Assembly: GCA_032622095.1 (NCBI GenBank) | Contig: CP136063.1 | Location: 82,999,980 to 83,063,979, forward strand | Length of the DNA stretch: 64,000 bases | Direction of reading: 5' to 3' | DNA from: Siphonodentalium dalli | Lineage: Eukaryota; Mollusca; Scaphopoda; Gadilida; Siphonodentaliidae | Shown: in pieces, positions 46,790 to 59,280 of the stretch | Numbering within the stretch: the first letter of the stretch is position 1 | Layout of the letters: every line of letters starts with the position of its first letter | Program-made: the position numbers and the translations under genes | The notes under the pieces: generated by a model | Told to the model about the DNA's origin: nothing | Database searches by the model: none | Seen by the model: only the letters and a program-made list of their open reading frames with translations

Positions 46790-47760
46790 AGGATGTATTA
46801 TGTTTTTGGTCAGTCCATCCATCTCATATTTCTATTCCGGATGATAACTTTAGTTCTACTGAACTAAATGAAATGAAATTTTGTATGTACGTTCACTGGC
46901 ACAAAATAGATATCAAATTTTATTTTGGGGTTCTGCCACCCATTTATAGCTCAACATGACAAAGTTTGAGCCATTGCCATGGGTTGGAATCCGTCCGTGC
47001 ATCCACCTGTCAAAAGTTTCCTTTGGCACACCCTTCAGGCCACATCTTTCATCTGATCGTCACCAAACTTCATATGGATCTTCAGTGTCCCCTCTGAACA
47101 CCATGCAGACCTCATTTATTGGAGAAATGTGTTAAGAATTTACAGGCATGTTTAGGATCACCTCCAGATGAGAGCTATCAAATTTGAATGATTTTCGATC
47201 AAAAACTCCCATCACCCAACATTTTTCATCCGATTAATCTCAAACCTCACATGGATCTTTGGGGGTGACCTCTAGATGGGAGCTATCGGATTTGAACAAT
47301 TTTCGATAAAAAAACATCCATTTAGATTGAAGCTATCAATATGTTTATTGGAGAAATGTTGTTTAAATTTACAGGTAAGATTAAGATCGCCTCTAGATGT
47401 GTGCTATTGAGTTTGAACGATTTTCTATCAAAAACATGGGACGCCGATAGCTGTCTTGGAATTTACTCTTTGCATAACTTAATCCTTCGGCATGCCCTGC
47501 AGCCAACATTTTATATTTGAATCCATTGGCACACCCTGCAGCCCGCATTTAATGTTTTTAAAATTTACAGGCTTGTTTAGGATCACCTCTAGATGGGAGC
47601 TATCAAATTTTGAAATATTTTCTATCAAAGTCCTGGCTGCTGGCAGCCATCTTGGATTTTACTTTTTGCATGACTAAATCATTCGGCATACCCTTCAGGC
47701 CACAGCTGGCTTCCTATCATAACCAAGCTTCATATGGATCCTTATTCATATGATCTTATG
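46790..47760. repeat. Complex dispersed repeat with several internal copies
   Basis: Phrases such as CCCTTCAGGCCACA, CTTCATATGGATC, TCTAGATGGGAGCTATC and GGAGAAATGT recur several times. Part of it is related, inverted, to 61040-61200 (TTGAATCCATTGGCACACCC). Confidence 0.7.
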
Positions 47761-48039
47761 GCAAACAGGAAATTATCTAAAATTTGTTATTTAAAGAGAT
47801 AATCCATCTTTAATATTATACCATGGTAAATGCCATCATTATTAAAAGTTATTATACATTGTTGTGTACAGTATGTGGTTTTTTTGTATGAGTTCAGATT
47901 GTGGTAAAAAGTCATATTGGGCGAGACATGTGGACTAGTGAAATACAACCTGGACGAGTACAAGAAAATACGTACCGTACATACTATACACAACATTGTA
48001 TAATGTCATTTTTATTACTCATCTGTATGTTTATCCAAA

Positions 48040-48235
48040 TGACATCACCTGGATATTTTTTATAAAAGTCATATTGGACTTGATTCGAGTCCAATATGAC
48101 TTCTGGGAGTTCAATATGACTTTTGGGAGTCCAATATGACCTTTGGGAGTCCAACATGACTTTTTTCCAGATAATCATGTGACGGCTTTTACCAAATCAG
48201 AAATAGTGTTAGTTAAGGGATGGATAATAATATAT
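48040..48235. repeat. 21-bp tandem repeat inside a dispersed repeat
   Basis: GAGTCCAATATGACTTTTGG and variants occur five times between 48083 and 48165, followed by the AATCAGAAATAGTGTTAGTT block shared with 45290-45475. Confidence 0.8.
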
Positions 48236-48749
48236 GCTTTAAATAAATTCTTCTATTCACAGGTGACAGACCTTACCATGTGCTTTGACAGATTCGACCG
48301 ACAAATCAGTGATAAAACTGTTGGAAATGACTATCAATTAAAGCCACATATAATCTTCAAACTGCAAATTAGACCTAGTAATTGCCTGCTTTCATCGCAC
48401 TCTAAGAGTTGATAATTACATGAAGCACTTCATTGTCAACACTAAATAACACAAATTGAATATCATAATTATTTTCTGATTAACATATTAATAAAGTTTC
48501 GGCATTGACATCAATATCATTGTGCTAAGCTCTTATGTCACTGAGCATGCCTATAGTACACATGTGTCTTAGTAAAAAATATGAGGCCGGATTTAGGGGC
48601 TAATTATGTGATAAACTGGAATCTAAATAATAAATGAAGAATAATTTGGCCTGAACTCTCAATTTTCCATTTGTTCTTTATTTTACGGTATCAGAAATAA
48701 AAACAACCAAATAGAATTATTTATTGTTGCATACAAAGCCTGAGTTTTG

Positions 48750-49180
48750 TGTGCCTGTCATTTGCAGAATGAGGTCCCCAGAGGGTGAATATAGTGACGC
48801 TATCCTGCATATCGAGCTAACATCACTAAATTCACCCTCTGAAGACCTCATTCTGCTTAGGCCTCATCTTCTCGGTAAAGTTTCTTTATTATCAAATTTC
48901 TATAGAAACTTCTTCACATAGATTTTATTTTATTTTTAGTTAATTTCTCAATATGCCTAAATTGGCAGACGACACATTGCATAATTGACGTTCCCAATGG
49001 GTGTACATCACAATATTCACCATTTGGAAACTTCAATTTGAGTCTATGTCTCCCATAGCAGATGAGGCCATGCAGAATGAGGTTCCCAGAGGACAAATTT
49101 AGTAATGCTAACCCACTATGCGGTATAGATTCACTAAATTCACCCTCTGGGGACCTCATTCTGCAAATGACAGGCTCACT
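48750..49180. mobile_element. Double-hairpin element, family 2 (- orientation)
   Basis: Hairpins at ~48758-48862 and ~49070-49172; the linker reads GCTTAGGCCTCATCTTCTCG ... CATAGCAGATGAGGCCATGC, the reverse complement of the linkers at 21130 and 40690. Confidence 0.88.
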
Positions 49181-49446
49181 AAACTCAGGCTTGTTACATA
49201 CTGAAGAGAAACTAGACCTGTTTTCTCTTTCTAATGTGATAATTTCCATCAATTCCATAAATCCTTCCAAGACAAAAATATTTAGTTTGTACTAATTGAC
49301 TTATTTCAACCCCATTAACATGATAAATGTTAGTAATTACTAGGTTCAATTTGAGACTTGAAGGTTAAGTTATTGTGGTGGATTGACACTGACATGGTGG
49401 GACATTGATGGTTTGGGGCGACGAGGTTGAACATAGGCTCCAACCC

Positions 49447-49906
49447 ATCAATGTGGAGCTCCGTGGTCCAGTGGTTAGCGTGTCAGACTTGTATTCGCTG
49501 TAAACACATCGATATGGGTTCGCAGTGCGTCGCCGGACATTGAGTCTTCACACTGTAGTTGCTGGACCGCTTTGAGCGACGTGCAATTTTCGGATTGCTG
49601 GCTGTTTCAAAACCTGCACCAAGTTGTGACCCTTGAGCAAGGTCGCTCATACTGTGTCGGCTTTGCATCACTCATGCGTTAAACGAGTACCAGTTAGCTT
49701 GTCATACTGATGAGTATCGGAACATGTACTGATGAGTATCAGCGCATGTTCTGATCAAACTAGAGCAGCGCCTGCAATGGCTGCAGCCTGTTCATTGGTT
49801 GGCTTGTACAAATGACTGGGGTAATATTGTACCAATCGTGCTAGAGCAAGTAATTAGTTAATCGCTATATAAAACTGGTCATTATTATTATTATTATTAT
49901 TATTAT
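49447..49906 (+). mobile_element. tRNA-derived SINE with (ATT)n tail
   Basis: The head has an A-box-like GTGGTCCAGTGGTTAGCG and a B-box-like GGTTCGCAGTGC about 50 bp on, as in a tRNA promoter for RNA polymerase III. A central part contains ACCCTTGAGCAAGGTCGCTC, close to the conserved core domains of animal SINEs. The end CGCTATATAAAACTGGTC runs into ATT repeats (49881-49906). About 460 bp. Confidence 0.85.
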
Positions 49907-50379
49907 CAATGTCACACCATGTTACCGTCAATCAACCACAATAACGTTTATGTTCTGCTGACAGTCCTGGTTATTTATAGCAATTTCACATTTATTCGGA
50001 AAGAATTATCTGCACATAGTGTGAAAATATCCTATCTGCCTCCATAACGTTGTTCGATGTAGATGACGTCATGAAAAAAGCAGTCTGGCGAGAGGCGATG
50101 GAACGGTTGTCTTGGTATTCATTATGTTAATGGCTGGAGAAGTAAAAATGAGATATGTTGCGCGTCTCTCTGACTAATCACAGACGTTTCTTACTGGAGG
50201 CAGAACATAGTTTATTATCTGTTTCTCGAAAACTTTTATTTTTCAAAATGAGCAAACAGGCAGGTTTTATATTTAAAGATGCATAATCCGAATTAACTTT
50301 CGCAAATTACTATTTCCTTGGCTTTGGGGGAAGATAACTTGCATATATTATAGAATATAATATAACAATATTTACCTTG

Positions 50380-50530
50380 ACCCCAGAGGGTGTATTTAGT
50401 GATGCTATCCTGCACAGCATGCTAGCATCACCAAATTCACCCTCTGGGTAACTCATTCTACTTAGGTCTCATCTTCTGGGAAGTATCTATAGTCCCTGGG
50501 TACCTCATTCTGCAAATGACAGACACACTA
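50380..50530. mobile_element. Family 2 hairpin, single, with extra end
   Basis: CCCCAGAGGGTGTATTTAGT ... CACCCTCTGGGTAACTCATT, then a second partial end GGTACCTCATTCTGCAAATG ACAG (50495-50521). Confidence 0.8.
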
Positions 50531-50664
50531 TTTGCAGATTATTTTTTTCTATGTCATCTTCAGACGCAGAAATCATGGATGACCCGCCACTCATGACAGC
50601 CTCGATATGCATGGGCCGTAGTCCATGCTGAGGCTTGATGCTATTGTATTATACTTGAACCATT

Positions 50665-50840
50665 TCTATACTGAATGGATTCTCCTATCCAGTTTATAAA
50701 AGTATCTACTGGAATGGTCTTTTAGTCATTTGGATGGATGTTCAAGTAAAAAAAAGCAGACGGCAGACAGATTAGGGGACAACACAAGTGCAGAGGAATT
50801 CATATTCATTGGTAGGAAATGTTCAGATAACAATGTTAAT
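50665..50840. repeat. Dispersed repeat (same family as 17400-17645)
   Basis: It shares TGGAATGGTCTTTTAGTC, ACACAAGTGCAGAGG and GGAAATGTTCAGATAACA with the other copies. Confidence 0.7.
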
Positions 50841-51577
50841 AAAATTACCTATTGTTTGTAACATCTCTTCCACAACTACATGACCAATTGAGCTCACGTT
50901 CGCTCTGACGATTCATTGAGTAACTGGGGTTTGTGTGTGCTTAAATAGTTTGGACCTGTATATTAGAGTCCCTACCATTCCAATATATAATTTGTAGTGG
51001 CATTATGCCCGTTTGATTTTGAATGTGCTGCTTATACTGGGGTCCGATTGATAAATATAGTTCTTGTTATGGAGGATCTCTAATGAGTCACAATTCTATA
51101 CAAAATTTATTAATCAAAAGATGAGATTTATAAATTTCGAATAGAATTGCGACATATTTATGATCCTTTTTATCACAACCACATTTTAGCAAGGAAAAAC
51201 CGATATCAAAACGGCTGGGATTAAAACAAATTAATATTGATTTCCTTATCACAACCAAAGAGGAAGTAAAGACACCTTGAAGAAAAAATATAATTCCATT
51301 TTAATTATGTCTTTTCATGTTGACAGAATTGTTCAACTATCATTATCAGTATTATCATCCATGTTTATCTCACAGTCAACACTAAATAACCCAACACAAA
51401 TTGAATATCATAAATATATTCTAATTAACGTAATAATAGCATTGATCAAAATCAGTATGCTAAGCTCTTGCATCACTGATTGTGCTTATAATACTTGTGT
51501 GTCTTACTAAAATAATATGAGGTCGGGTTTAGGGGCTAATTATGTGATAAATTGATAAATATGTGTAACTGATTGCT

Positions 51578-51790
51578 TAAAGGGGTTCTGTACATTAAAT
51601 TCAGCCAATTATGGAACCATCTCCTTTTATACTCTACAGAATATATGCAAACAATATGATAATTATAATGAAAATGAGTTTATGACTCTAGCATATATAG
51701 CGATCTATATAGTGTATATATATTCTGTTGAGTATAAAAGGAGATGGTCCTATAAATGGCCGCATTTAGTGTTCAGTACCTCTTTAAGTA
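51578..51790. mobile_element. Imperfect foldback element
   Basis: AAAGGGGTTCTGTACATTAA ... TTAGTGTTCAGTACCTCTTT ends, and inner arms GGAACCATCTCCTTTTATAC / TATAAAAGGAGATGGTCC. Confidence 0.8.
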
Positions 51791-51896
51791 AAACTAGGCA
51801 CCTGCATGTAGCAATATATACATTTCAAGATGGAATAAAAGTTTGATCAAATACTATTTGCAAGTTCAGTTTTCATGTTTCTGAAAAAAGCCAATG

Positions 51897-52415
51897 GCTG
51901 CACACACACGTACCACAGTAGCTATGGCATAGTAGGTGTGAGTTTGGTGACAATTGGTCATGATAATTAATATGCCATAGCTAGCCATGTTGCCCACTGA
52001 GTTTCCGCACAATGAGTCGACTGGACCAAATTAACCAATTGCGTTTCACCAAGGTTGATCTCTACTCATTACGTTTTGCTACATTTTATTCTCTACGATA
52101 TATATAATTGCATGATCGGTTGTCAAGAATTGTGTTTGACCGTGGCAATCCCTCATTCAATCAAATGTCATGGACGTAGTATCATGCACGTTTTATTGAT
52201 ATGATCTGGAATAAACAACGCGAACTATACAAGGACCAAAACCAGAAAAAGGCTGATTTATAACGAACTTTGGAAGACTCATTGTGCGAATATGCAGCAG
52301 GCGACATGGCTAGAGATGGCATATTAATTTTGATGACCAATTGTCAACAAACTCCACCATAATAAATTGTCACGCCTACTATGTCATCGCTACTGGGACA
52401 CGTGTGTCCGTGGCT
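51897..52415. mobile_element. Foldback element with ~110-bp arms
   Basis: The left arm CACACGTACCACAGTAGCTA ... GACAATTGGTCATGATAATT ... CGCACAATGAGTC is mirrored by GACTCATTGTGCG ... GATGACCAATTGTC ... GACACGTGTGTCC on the right (52278-52410). The middle is non-coding. Confidence 0.85.
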
Positions 52416-52567
52416 AATGGCTATAAGAGATTTCAGATAAGATAAGATACGTTTCAATGGTCTATAAATAACCACAACAAGTAAGAAACAACAATACAAA
52501 TAAAATGACAAGTACAAGAGATAGCTTTTAGAAAACATAGTATATATCATGAATAATGTGCTGTATA

Positions 52568-52780
52568 CAGTAATGCTCTAATTAATCGACTCCTTAGCCA
52601 CAGCAGAATTATGGGTAACTTTTCAGGATTTAGTCAGAAATATGGCTTGTTGCCATTCACCGGAAAGCTCTCGGCGAGAGCTTTCCGATGAATGGCAACA
52701 AGCCATATTTCCGACTAAATCCTGAAAAGTTACCCATAATTCTGCTGTGGTTAAGGAGTCGATTAATTAGAGCACTACTG
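52568..52780. mobile_element. Family 1 foldback MITE, full length
   Basis: CAGTAATGCTCTAATTAATC ... AGAGCACTACTG with flanking TA; both arms of ~100 bp are complete. Confidence 0.92.
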
Positions 52781-52844
52781 TAGTTGTTACATGTAGAATA
52801 CATGTACATATGGTAATTTATTGGAAGTATAAATATCACGAGTT

Positions 52845-52940
52845 TTATTATTATTATTATTATTATAAACATTGTAGAGCGCCTATTTCACAACTGAGTT
52901 GTGTTCATAGGCGCTGTTACATCAATTATGTGATGAAAAT
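52845..52940 (-). mobile_element. SINE-like 3' end in reverse orientation
   Basis: (TTA)n at 52845-52866 is followed by AACATTGTAGAGCGCC, which read on the - strand is a GGCGCTCTACAATG-(TAA)n tail of the kind seen on tRNA-derived SINEs. A short stem, GCGCCTATTTCACAAC / ACAACTCAG..., sits beside it. No head was found. Confidence 0.5.
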
Positions 52941-53302
52941 ATATATACAATAAAAGAACATCATTACTAGGAAAAAATAAGATAAAACATGTGGATAAAA
53001 TTAGTTTTAAGAGATGGTAAATCCTAAAGAAAAAAACACAGTGATAAATTAATAGTTAAAAGTCATTCGGGGAGAAATTAGAATCTAAAAACAAAAAAAT
53101 CTCCAGATAACAGTCAGTAAAAGTTTCGATTGAGCCACAAGCGATTTAAAAAAGATTTGTCTTTATAACAGTTTTTGAAATTCCAAACGATCGTGAGTTA
53201 GCATCAGATCATCTAATGTAGGATTATTTGAGTTAGGAAGTGCTAGTAATCTCTTCCCTTCTGATATTTGCTGCATCGTACCGGAAGTCTTTCAACATAT
53301 TA

Positions 53303-53497
53303 CAATAATGCCCTAAATAATCGACTCCTTAACCACAGCAGAATTATGAGTAACTTTTCAGAATTTAGTCGGAAATATGGCTTGCTCTCAGTGAGAGCTT
53401 TCCGATGAATAGCAACAAGCCATATTTCTGACTAAATCCTGAAAAGTTACCCATAATTCTGCTGTGGTTAAGGAGTCGATTATTTAGGGCATTGCTG
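53303..53497. mobile_element. Family 1 foldback MITE
   Basis: CAATAATGCCCTAAATAATC ... GGGCATTGCTG with flanking TA. The middle of the left arm is shortened (GGCTTGCTCTCAGTGAGAGC). Confidence 0.9.
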
Positions 53498-53837
53498 TAG
53501 CTCTTTATTGTAGCCGGGCGCGTTCTCAAGAGCGCGAAAGGTGATCAGTATGATCTGAAATTTGATCCTGTATAGAATTAGCTCTGTAAAGGCTTTTCAG
53601 GCACTATAAGGTGACCAAAAGCCATCTTGGGTAGCATAAAAAATGGTCTAACGAGCATTTATTTCCATTATGGTCCCCAATTTCCATTATGGTCTCCAAA
53701 TAAATTGAAACTTAAAGTAAAATTTCTTTTGTGTGCAGAACATTTCCCTGTGTGTAAGCTATCCTGAATTTACTTTTATTTATTTTGCCAGGTTAATTTT
53801 ATATATGTAAATAACATTTATCAAGCTAACTGTGTTT

Positions 53838-54290
53838 GTTGGGTGCATGTTCACCATTGTCATGCAAACTGTGGGTGTATGTTTGGATGTATGTTCACCA
53901 AGGTCATGTGAAGCATGGTTGTATATTCACCTTTGCCATGCTAACTGTGGTTGTATGTTCACTTTTGTCATGCTAATTGTGGGTATATGTTCACCATTGT
54001 CATGCAAACTGGGTGTATGTTTGCCATTGTCATGCTAATTTTGGATGTATGTTCACCAAGGTCATGTGAAGCATGGATGTATATTCACTTTTGTCATGCT
54101 AACTGTGGGTGTATGTTCAGCATTGTCATGCTAACCGTGGATGCGTGTTCACCACTGTCATGCTAATTTTGGATGTATGGTCACCAATTTCATGTAAAGC
54201 ATGGTTGTATATTCACCTTTGTCATGCTAACTGTGGATGTATGTTCACCATTGTCATCATGCTAACTGTGTTTGTATGTTCAGCATTAGC
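53838..54290 (+). repeat. ~31-bp minisatellite, about 14 copies
   Basis: The consensus is GTATGTTCACCATTGTCATG followed by CTAACTGTGG. It reads through as an apparent Cys-rich repeat in one frame, but unit length varies (27-33 bp), so this looks like a by-product. Confidence 0.9.
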
Positions 54291-54775
54291 CAGGTCCAGG
54301 TACATGTATGTGCAACTTGTAACAAGTGTTACTATGGTGATGCTATAGAGATATATCTGACATAAAAGTCTCACTAATTTTGTTACGCAAAGCCTACACA
54401 TTTATAGATATTGACCCAACTGCAACAAAACATGTAAACAACAATTGCATAGTGTGGCAAACTATCCACTCTTCGGCAATCTATACGGTCAATTGGCTTT
54501 GATCAAATTAAAGCCTTTCAGAGCTCGTAAATACACAGTAAATACACAGAATGACACGAGTGTGTTTATCTGTTTGTTGATACGGCACAAGTGTTAGTGC
54601 GGAAGAATAGAACAAGAGGCACAGCCTCTAGTTTCTATCCTTCTGTGATACTATAAGTGCCATATCAACAAACACATTAACACACCCGACTTTTTGTGTT
54701 TATAACATGTCACCTATCCTAGAATCTGCATTAAAAAATACAGGTTTATTTAAGGACATACAGGGCTTATTTTTT

Positions 54776-54910
54776 ACGTCAAATGATGTACATGACGTTC
54801 GCCTCAGCCATGAAACCGGAACTATAAAATAAAGCATCATCAGTGATGATGCTTTATTTTATAGTTCCGGTTTCATGGCTGAGGCGAACGTCATGTACGT
54901 CATTTGACGT
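54776..54910. repeat. Near-perfect 135-bp palindrome
   Basis: 67-bp arms centred on base 54843 (CATCAGTGATG). The only mismatch I find is T54787 against G54899. There is no loop beyond one base. Confidence 0.96.
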
Positions 54911-55016
54911 CAACGAGAGACGTTCCATACAGATTTATAAATATGGAACAGCAAAAACACTGTACTTCAAGGAACAAGTGTGTAATAATAGACAGAACCA
55001 CACATGTGTGTTAATT

Positions 55017-55100
55017 TGGTGATGCTAGCCCGCTGTGCAGATAGTGTCACTAAATTCACCCTCTGGGGACCTAATTCTGCAAATGTCAGACACACTATAT
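55017..55100. mobile_element. Family 2 hairpin, partial
   Basis: TTTGGTGATGCTAGCCCGCT ... CACCCTCTGGGGACCTAATT then CTGCAAATGTCAGACACAC; the left outer arm is missing. Confidence 0.8.
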
Positions 55101-55115
55101 CCAGACTGGCAAGTA

Positions 55116-55318
55116 CAGTAATGCCCTAAGTAATCGACTCCATAACCACAGCAGAATTATGGGTAACTTTTCAGGATTTAGTCGGAAATATGGCTTGTTG
55201 CCATTCATCGGAAAGCTCTCCCCAGATGAATGGCAACAAGCCATATTTCCGACTAAATCCTGAAAAGTTACCCATAATTCTGCTGTGGTTATGGAGTCGA
55301 TTACTTAGGGCATAACTG
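55116..55318. mobile_element. Family 1 foldback MITE
   Basis: CAGTAATGCCCTAAGTAATC ... GGGCATAACTG with flanking TA; the centre is GCTCTCCCCAGATG. Confidence 0.92.
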
Positions 55319-55616
55319 TACTGCATCTCATGCAAAAAAATCTGGAAAGAAATGACTGTAGTCACAATGGTCATGTTTGCGATAGTAACAAACCATGCCA
55401 GATACATGTACATGTGGCTGAATCTGTCTGATAGCATACAACCATGGGTGTATTTTCACCTATATTAATTGGCTAACTATTGATCAATGTTCACATTTAT
55501 TTATTTTGTTCAATTATTTTGGAGTGATATGTAATTTTTTACCATAAAAATAGATTTATTTTTACAAATAAAATAATTTCATATCTGAATTGCCTTACTC
55601 CTGTCTTTACTAAATA

Positions 55617-55789
55617 CAGTAATGCCCTAAATAATCGACTCCTTAACCACAGCAGAATTAAGGGTAATTTTTCAGGATCTCAGTGAGAACTTTCCGATGA
55701 ATGGCAACAAGCCATATTTTCGACTAAATCCTTTAAAATTACCCATAATTCTGCTGTGGTTAAGGAGTCGATTATTTAGGGAATTACTG
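55617..55789. mobile_element. Family 1 foldback MITE
   Basis: CAGTAATGCCCTAAATAATC ... GGGAATTACTG with flanking TA; the left arm is cut short after TTTTCAGGATC. Confidence 0.9.
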
Positions 55790-55799
55790 TACTCATTGA

Positions 55800-56040
55800 T
55801 GAGTAGTTGTTATCCCTTAGGAAATGTTCAGATAATCATTTCAATGTTCATTGAACTTATTATCTGAACATTTCCCACCTATGAATAGGAATGTTGCTGA
55901 ACTTGTATTATCTGTCGTCTGCGCATTTTTACTGAACACCCCTCTGAATGAATAATAAACAATTCGGGTCCATTCCAAGATATATAATTTTATAACTGGG
56001 CAGGAGAATCAATTTACTATAGAAAGGGGTTAATAGTTCT
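55800..56040. repeat. Dispersed repeat (17400 family, inverted)
   Basis: A GGAAATGTTCAGATAAT / ATTATCTGAACATTTCC hairpin is followed by inverted matches to TATAAAATTATATATCTTGG and CAGTTATAAA of the other copies. Confidence 0.7.
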
Positions 56041-57165
56041 GAATTGGTCCAGTATGAGAGATGTTTCACAGAGGAAATTTGATCAGCAGTTAGATGAATC
56101 AATTATTAGCTTATTTGACCACAGCTGTCATCTGCATATTGAATTTTTCAACCAATTCTAAGGTGTCCTTTTAAACTATCAAGACACCCCCAAGGGTATT
56201 GACCATACATGAAAAATGTGGTCATTGGACACTATTTTCTAACAGAAATTAACTCTGTTGAAATAGATGTCGTCTTAGGGAACTTTAAAATATTGAACAA
56301 ACAAGGCAGGGAATATATTTCTTTGCTAATATATATTCCTCATTAATCTACTTCACTGTAGCGGGTGGTCCCAGTTCGAGATTGCATGCTTTTTTGTGAG
56401 CTGATATGGCAATAAACATTGAATTAATTACCCAGTAGAAATTCATTGACTGTCGCAACTTCAGTTAGGGGTGGCATATCACACAAAATCTTTTCGATAA
56501 CGTGCTCAATGGATTAGTGGGCATCGATAATGACTGAGAAAATTACACTGGTGTAACCCTTTATAATCGTAATTAGGCCGGAGGTGTTAGGGAATTATGT
56601 TTGTTTAAAGAAACTAAGATGTACTTTATTTATTTTTATTTGATGTCATAATAATATACACATGTAATATAATTTATACGATAATAGTGATAATAATGTT
56701 CAAACTATAATATGTTTATTCGAGTTTAATGAACGAAGTTTAAGAACAGAATTTAAAACGAAGTTTAATGAATGAAGTATAATATGAATGCAGTTTAATG
56801 AACGATGTATAATACGAACGAAGTTTGATATTAACGAATTGTTGACAATTAATTTAAGTTATCGATGGGGCTGCTGTGAGTGGTAGATCGTCATCTGCAC
56901 TGAGGTAGTCTCTTCTTCTTTGCATACATGTCGGAACATTTCTTCAGAAAGTTGGAAGTCTTCAATCATGGCGTTGTGGACATGTAGTCTTCCCAGAACT
57001 CGTGTATCGTCCTGACCTGTATGGTGTACCAAGATCTGGACTCGGTGTAAAAATCTGCCGATGTAAATCTAGCAGATACTGTCTGAGCCTCTTTCTGCAA
57101 GCTCCATGCAGATTTCAGTCCCCTACGCAGGACTTACCGCTGCCCGCATCTACACGGAATTTGTA
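56041..57165. other. No gene seen
   Basis: A short run of GAACGAAGTTTAATG-like repeats lies near 56725-56830. The rest shows no recognisable coding or structural pattern. Confidence 0.4.
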
Positions 57166-57169
57166 AAGA

Positions 57170-57310
57170 AATGTTGCATTTATTTGAGACTTTTGTAGGT
57201 TACAATTCATTCTGCATCATTCGGATAAACTGAACTGTCCATATGCATTTGAAAGTGGTCTAGATCAAGCCAGAATGAATTGTAACTGGCAAAATACTTC
57301 AATAAACGAG
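57170..57310. mobile_element. Small inverted-repeat element
   Basis: GTAGGTTACAATTCATTCTG (57196) and CAGAATGAATTGTAACTGGC (57271) are inverted around ~55 bp. Confidence 0.65.
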
Positions 57311-57995
57311 AGGCCGATCACGATCGGCAGATGTTTAACCCATACCTTGGCGATACCGATTAGCTATTTTAATAAATCCTTACACCAACCTTTTCATGAG
57401 TGAAAAAGTTTCAATAATTCACACCTTACTATTAAGGTCACAAGTGGAATCAGACTTATTGGGCACCTTGCTCACATAAACACAATAGGAACACGGATGA
57501 GGCATTCGATTTCAACCTATTAGGTCACTCCAACACAGATATGTCTTATAGAGTGATAAAGCTAATTAAGCTCAATCCATAGTCAGAGAGAAGCACCATA
57601 GAAGTTAAAGACAAAATTGTTAAGACATTAAGTAGATAAACATCATAGCAACTCCATTTATTTGCTTATTACATTGGAATGTGAGACATAACATTTTATG
57701 TTTTTTTTTTATATTGTTATTTTTTTTATAATGTTTTGTGTTAGCTGCATATTAAAAATTCTTGGGATCATTTAGATGGGAGAAAAGGGTTAATATTTCT
57801 GATTCAAAAACCAATCAATACCTGAACAACTACAAGTGAGGGATGTATAGACCTGGATATAAAATGATTGATAATGATTGGATATAAAATGTTTTAATGC
57901 AGAATTTTCAGATAGCTAGAGGTAGGATATGAGATTGGTTAGATTGAAAATATTAGATTCATTACATTGGATAGCATACTGTATGGAATGAGGTG
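57311..57995. other. No gene seen
   Basis: AT-rich. GATCGGCAGATGTTTAACCC at 57324 is inverted relative to 32256-32275, a small shared repeat. Confidence 0.4.
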
Positions 57996-57999
57996 GGTT

Positions 58000-59280
58000 A
58001 ATTTTCTTCAAAGCTGATCGTTGGAAAGATATAATGTATGTAAACAGCGGAAATATAATTAAAGTTATGGTTAATATTATCAAAACGATTCAATCGATAC
58101 CAAAATCTATACAGGTGAAGAATGTGTCATCATTAACATGGATGCAATTATTTATATAGTGATCCTGTGAAAAATATTTAGTTATCACATTGTGTCAACA
58201 GGATTGGTGGAGGATGTTAATACTTTTAAGCAAATAAACCAAATTACCCTCACTATGCAGGTTAGGGTGTGTATTATCATAAACTATGCCAAGAACTATA
58301 AACATAATCAATGGAAATATTTGAGTTATGAAATCAGATAGAATGGGGTTAATCTTACCCAAACTAATGAAATGATCAACACAAAAAGTCTATAAAAAGC
58401 ATGTCATTGGATTTATAAACCCATACAATAAGTCAGTCTCTAATGTCATGAACCTGTTTCAACAAAGGGGTTAACTTAATATTGCACAGAACACAGAATG
58501 GACCAGAGAGTCATCAATCACAGTTTTGACAGATTTTACCAACAGACTCTGTGAGCCATGCTATCTACTAGTATCTAGTGTCCAGCTAAACATAACTCAT
58601 TGCCAATAATACACTCTCTGTGTAATAAGAACTTTTATTCTAAGCTCACAGTGCAGGCATTAATTACATTATCAGTTACTTGAATTTTAAATGGCCATAT
58701 AACTCTGTTAAAATAAACCGGATCAAACTCAAATTTGAACCTGATCTGTAATTTGGGGTGAGGACCATATGTACCAAATTTGGTGCTGATCAGATGAAAA
58801 ATAGTTAAGTCAACACAGCTTGGGTGAATTATATTTAAAAACAAGAGAAGAAAGGATTAACTAAACGATACCAATAACCATACAGATGAAAAACATGCTA
58901 AGAAAACCCTAGGTAAGAAATATGAGGCATATCAGAAGAATTATTTTTGACTTAGATGCATCGGATAGCATATTTGTGTGCAGGGTTAATTATTTTCTAA
59001 ACCAATCAACCAATCGATACCAAAAACTATACAGGTGAGGTGTGTGTCATCATAAACCTACATATCAAATGTGAACACAATCGGACAAAAAATACGTTGG
59101 TTACAGCATCGGATAGCTCATGCCTATGTGCGGATGCAAAGTGTTAATAATTTCTAAACTGACCAACCGATCGATACCAAAAACTATACAGGTGAGGAGT
59201 GTGTGATCATAAACATGCACATACCATTTGAACACGATCCGATAAAACATATTTGAGTAATCGAATCGGATAGCAAGTGT
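58000..59280. repeat. Dispersed repeat with several related units
   Basis: CGATACCAAAAACTATACAGG or a variant, then GTGTGTCATCATAAAC and ACACAATCGGACAAAAAA-like phrases recur near 58095, 58870, 59015 and 59174. Confidence 0.7.

Noticed and set aside
20960-49300. Repeated short frames reading [10 protein letters not shown]...[11 protein letters not shown]
   Set aside because: They are translations of the family 2 hairpins in both directions. The recurrence comes from the DNA repeat, not from a protein family.
49451-49525. A functional tRNA gene
   Set aside because: The A- and B-box-like motifs are present, but the sequence continues into a SINE body with an ATT tail and I could not fold a clean acceptor stem.
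53832-54348. Cys-rich repeated open frames
   Set aside because: They are translations of the ~31-bp minisatellite, with variable unit lengths and no start context or splice support.
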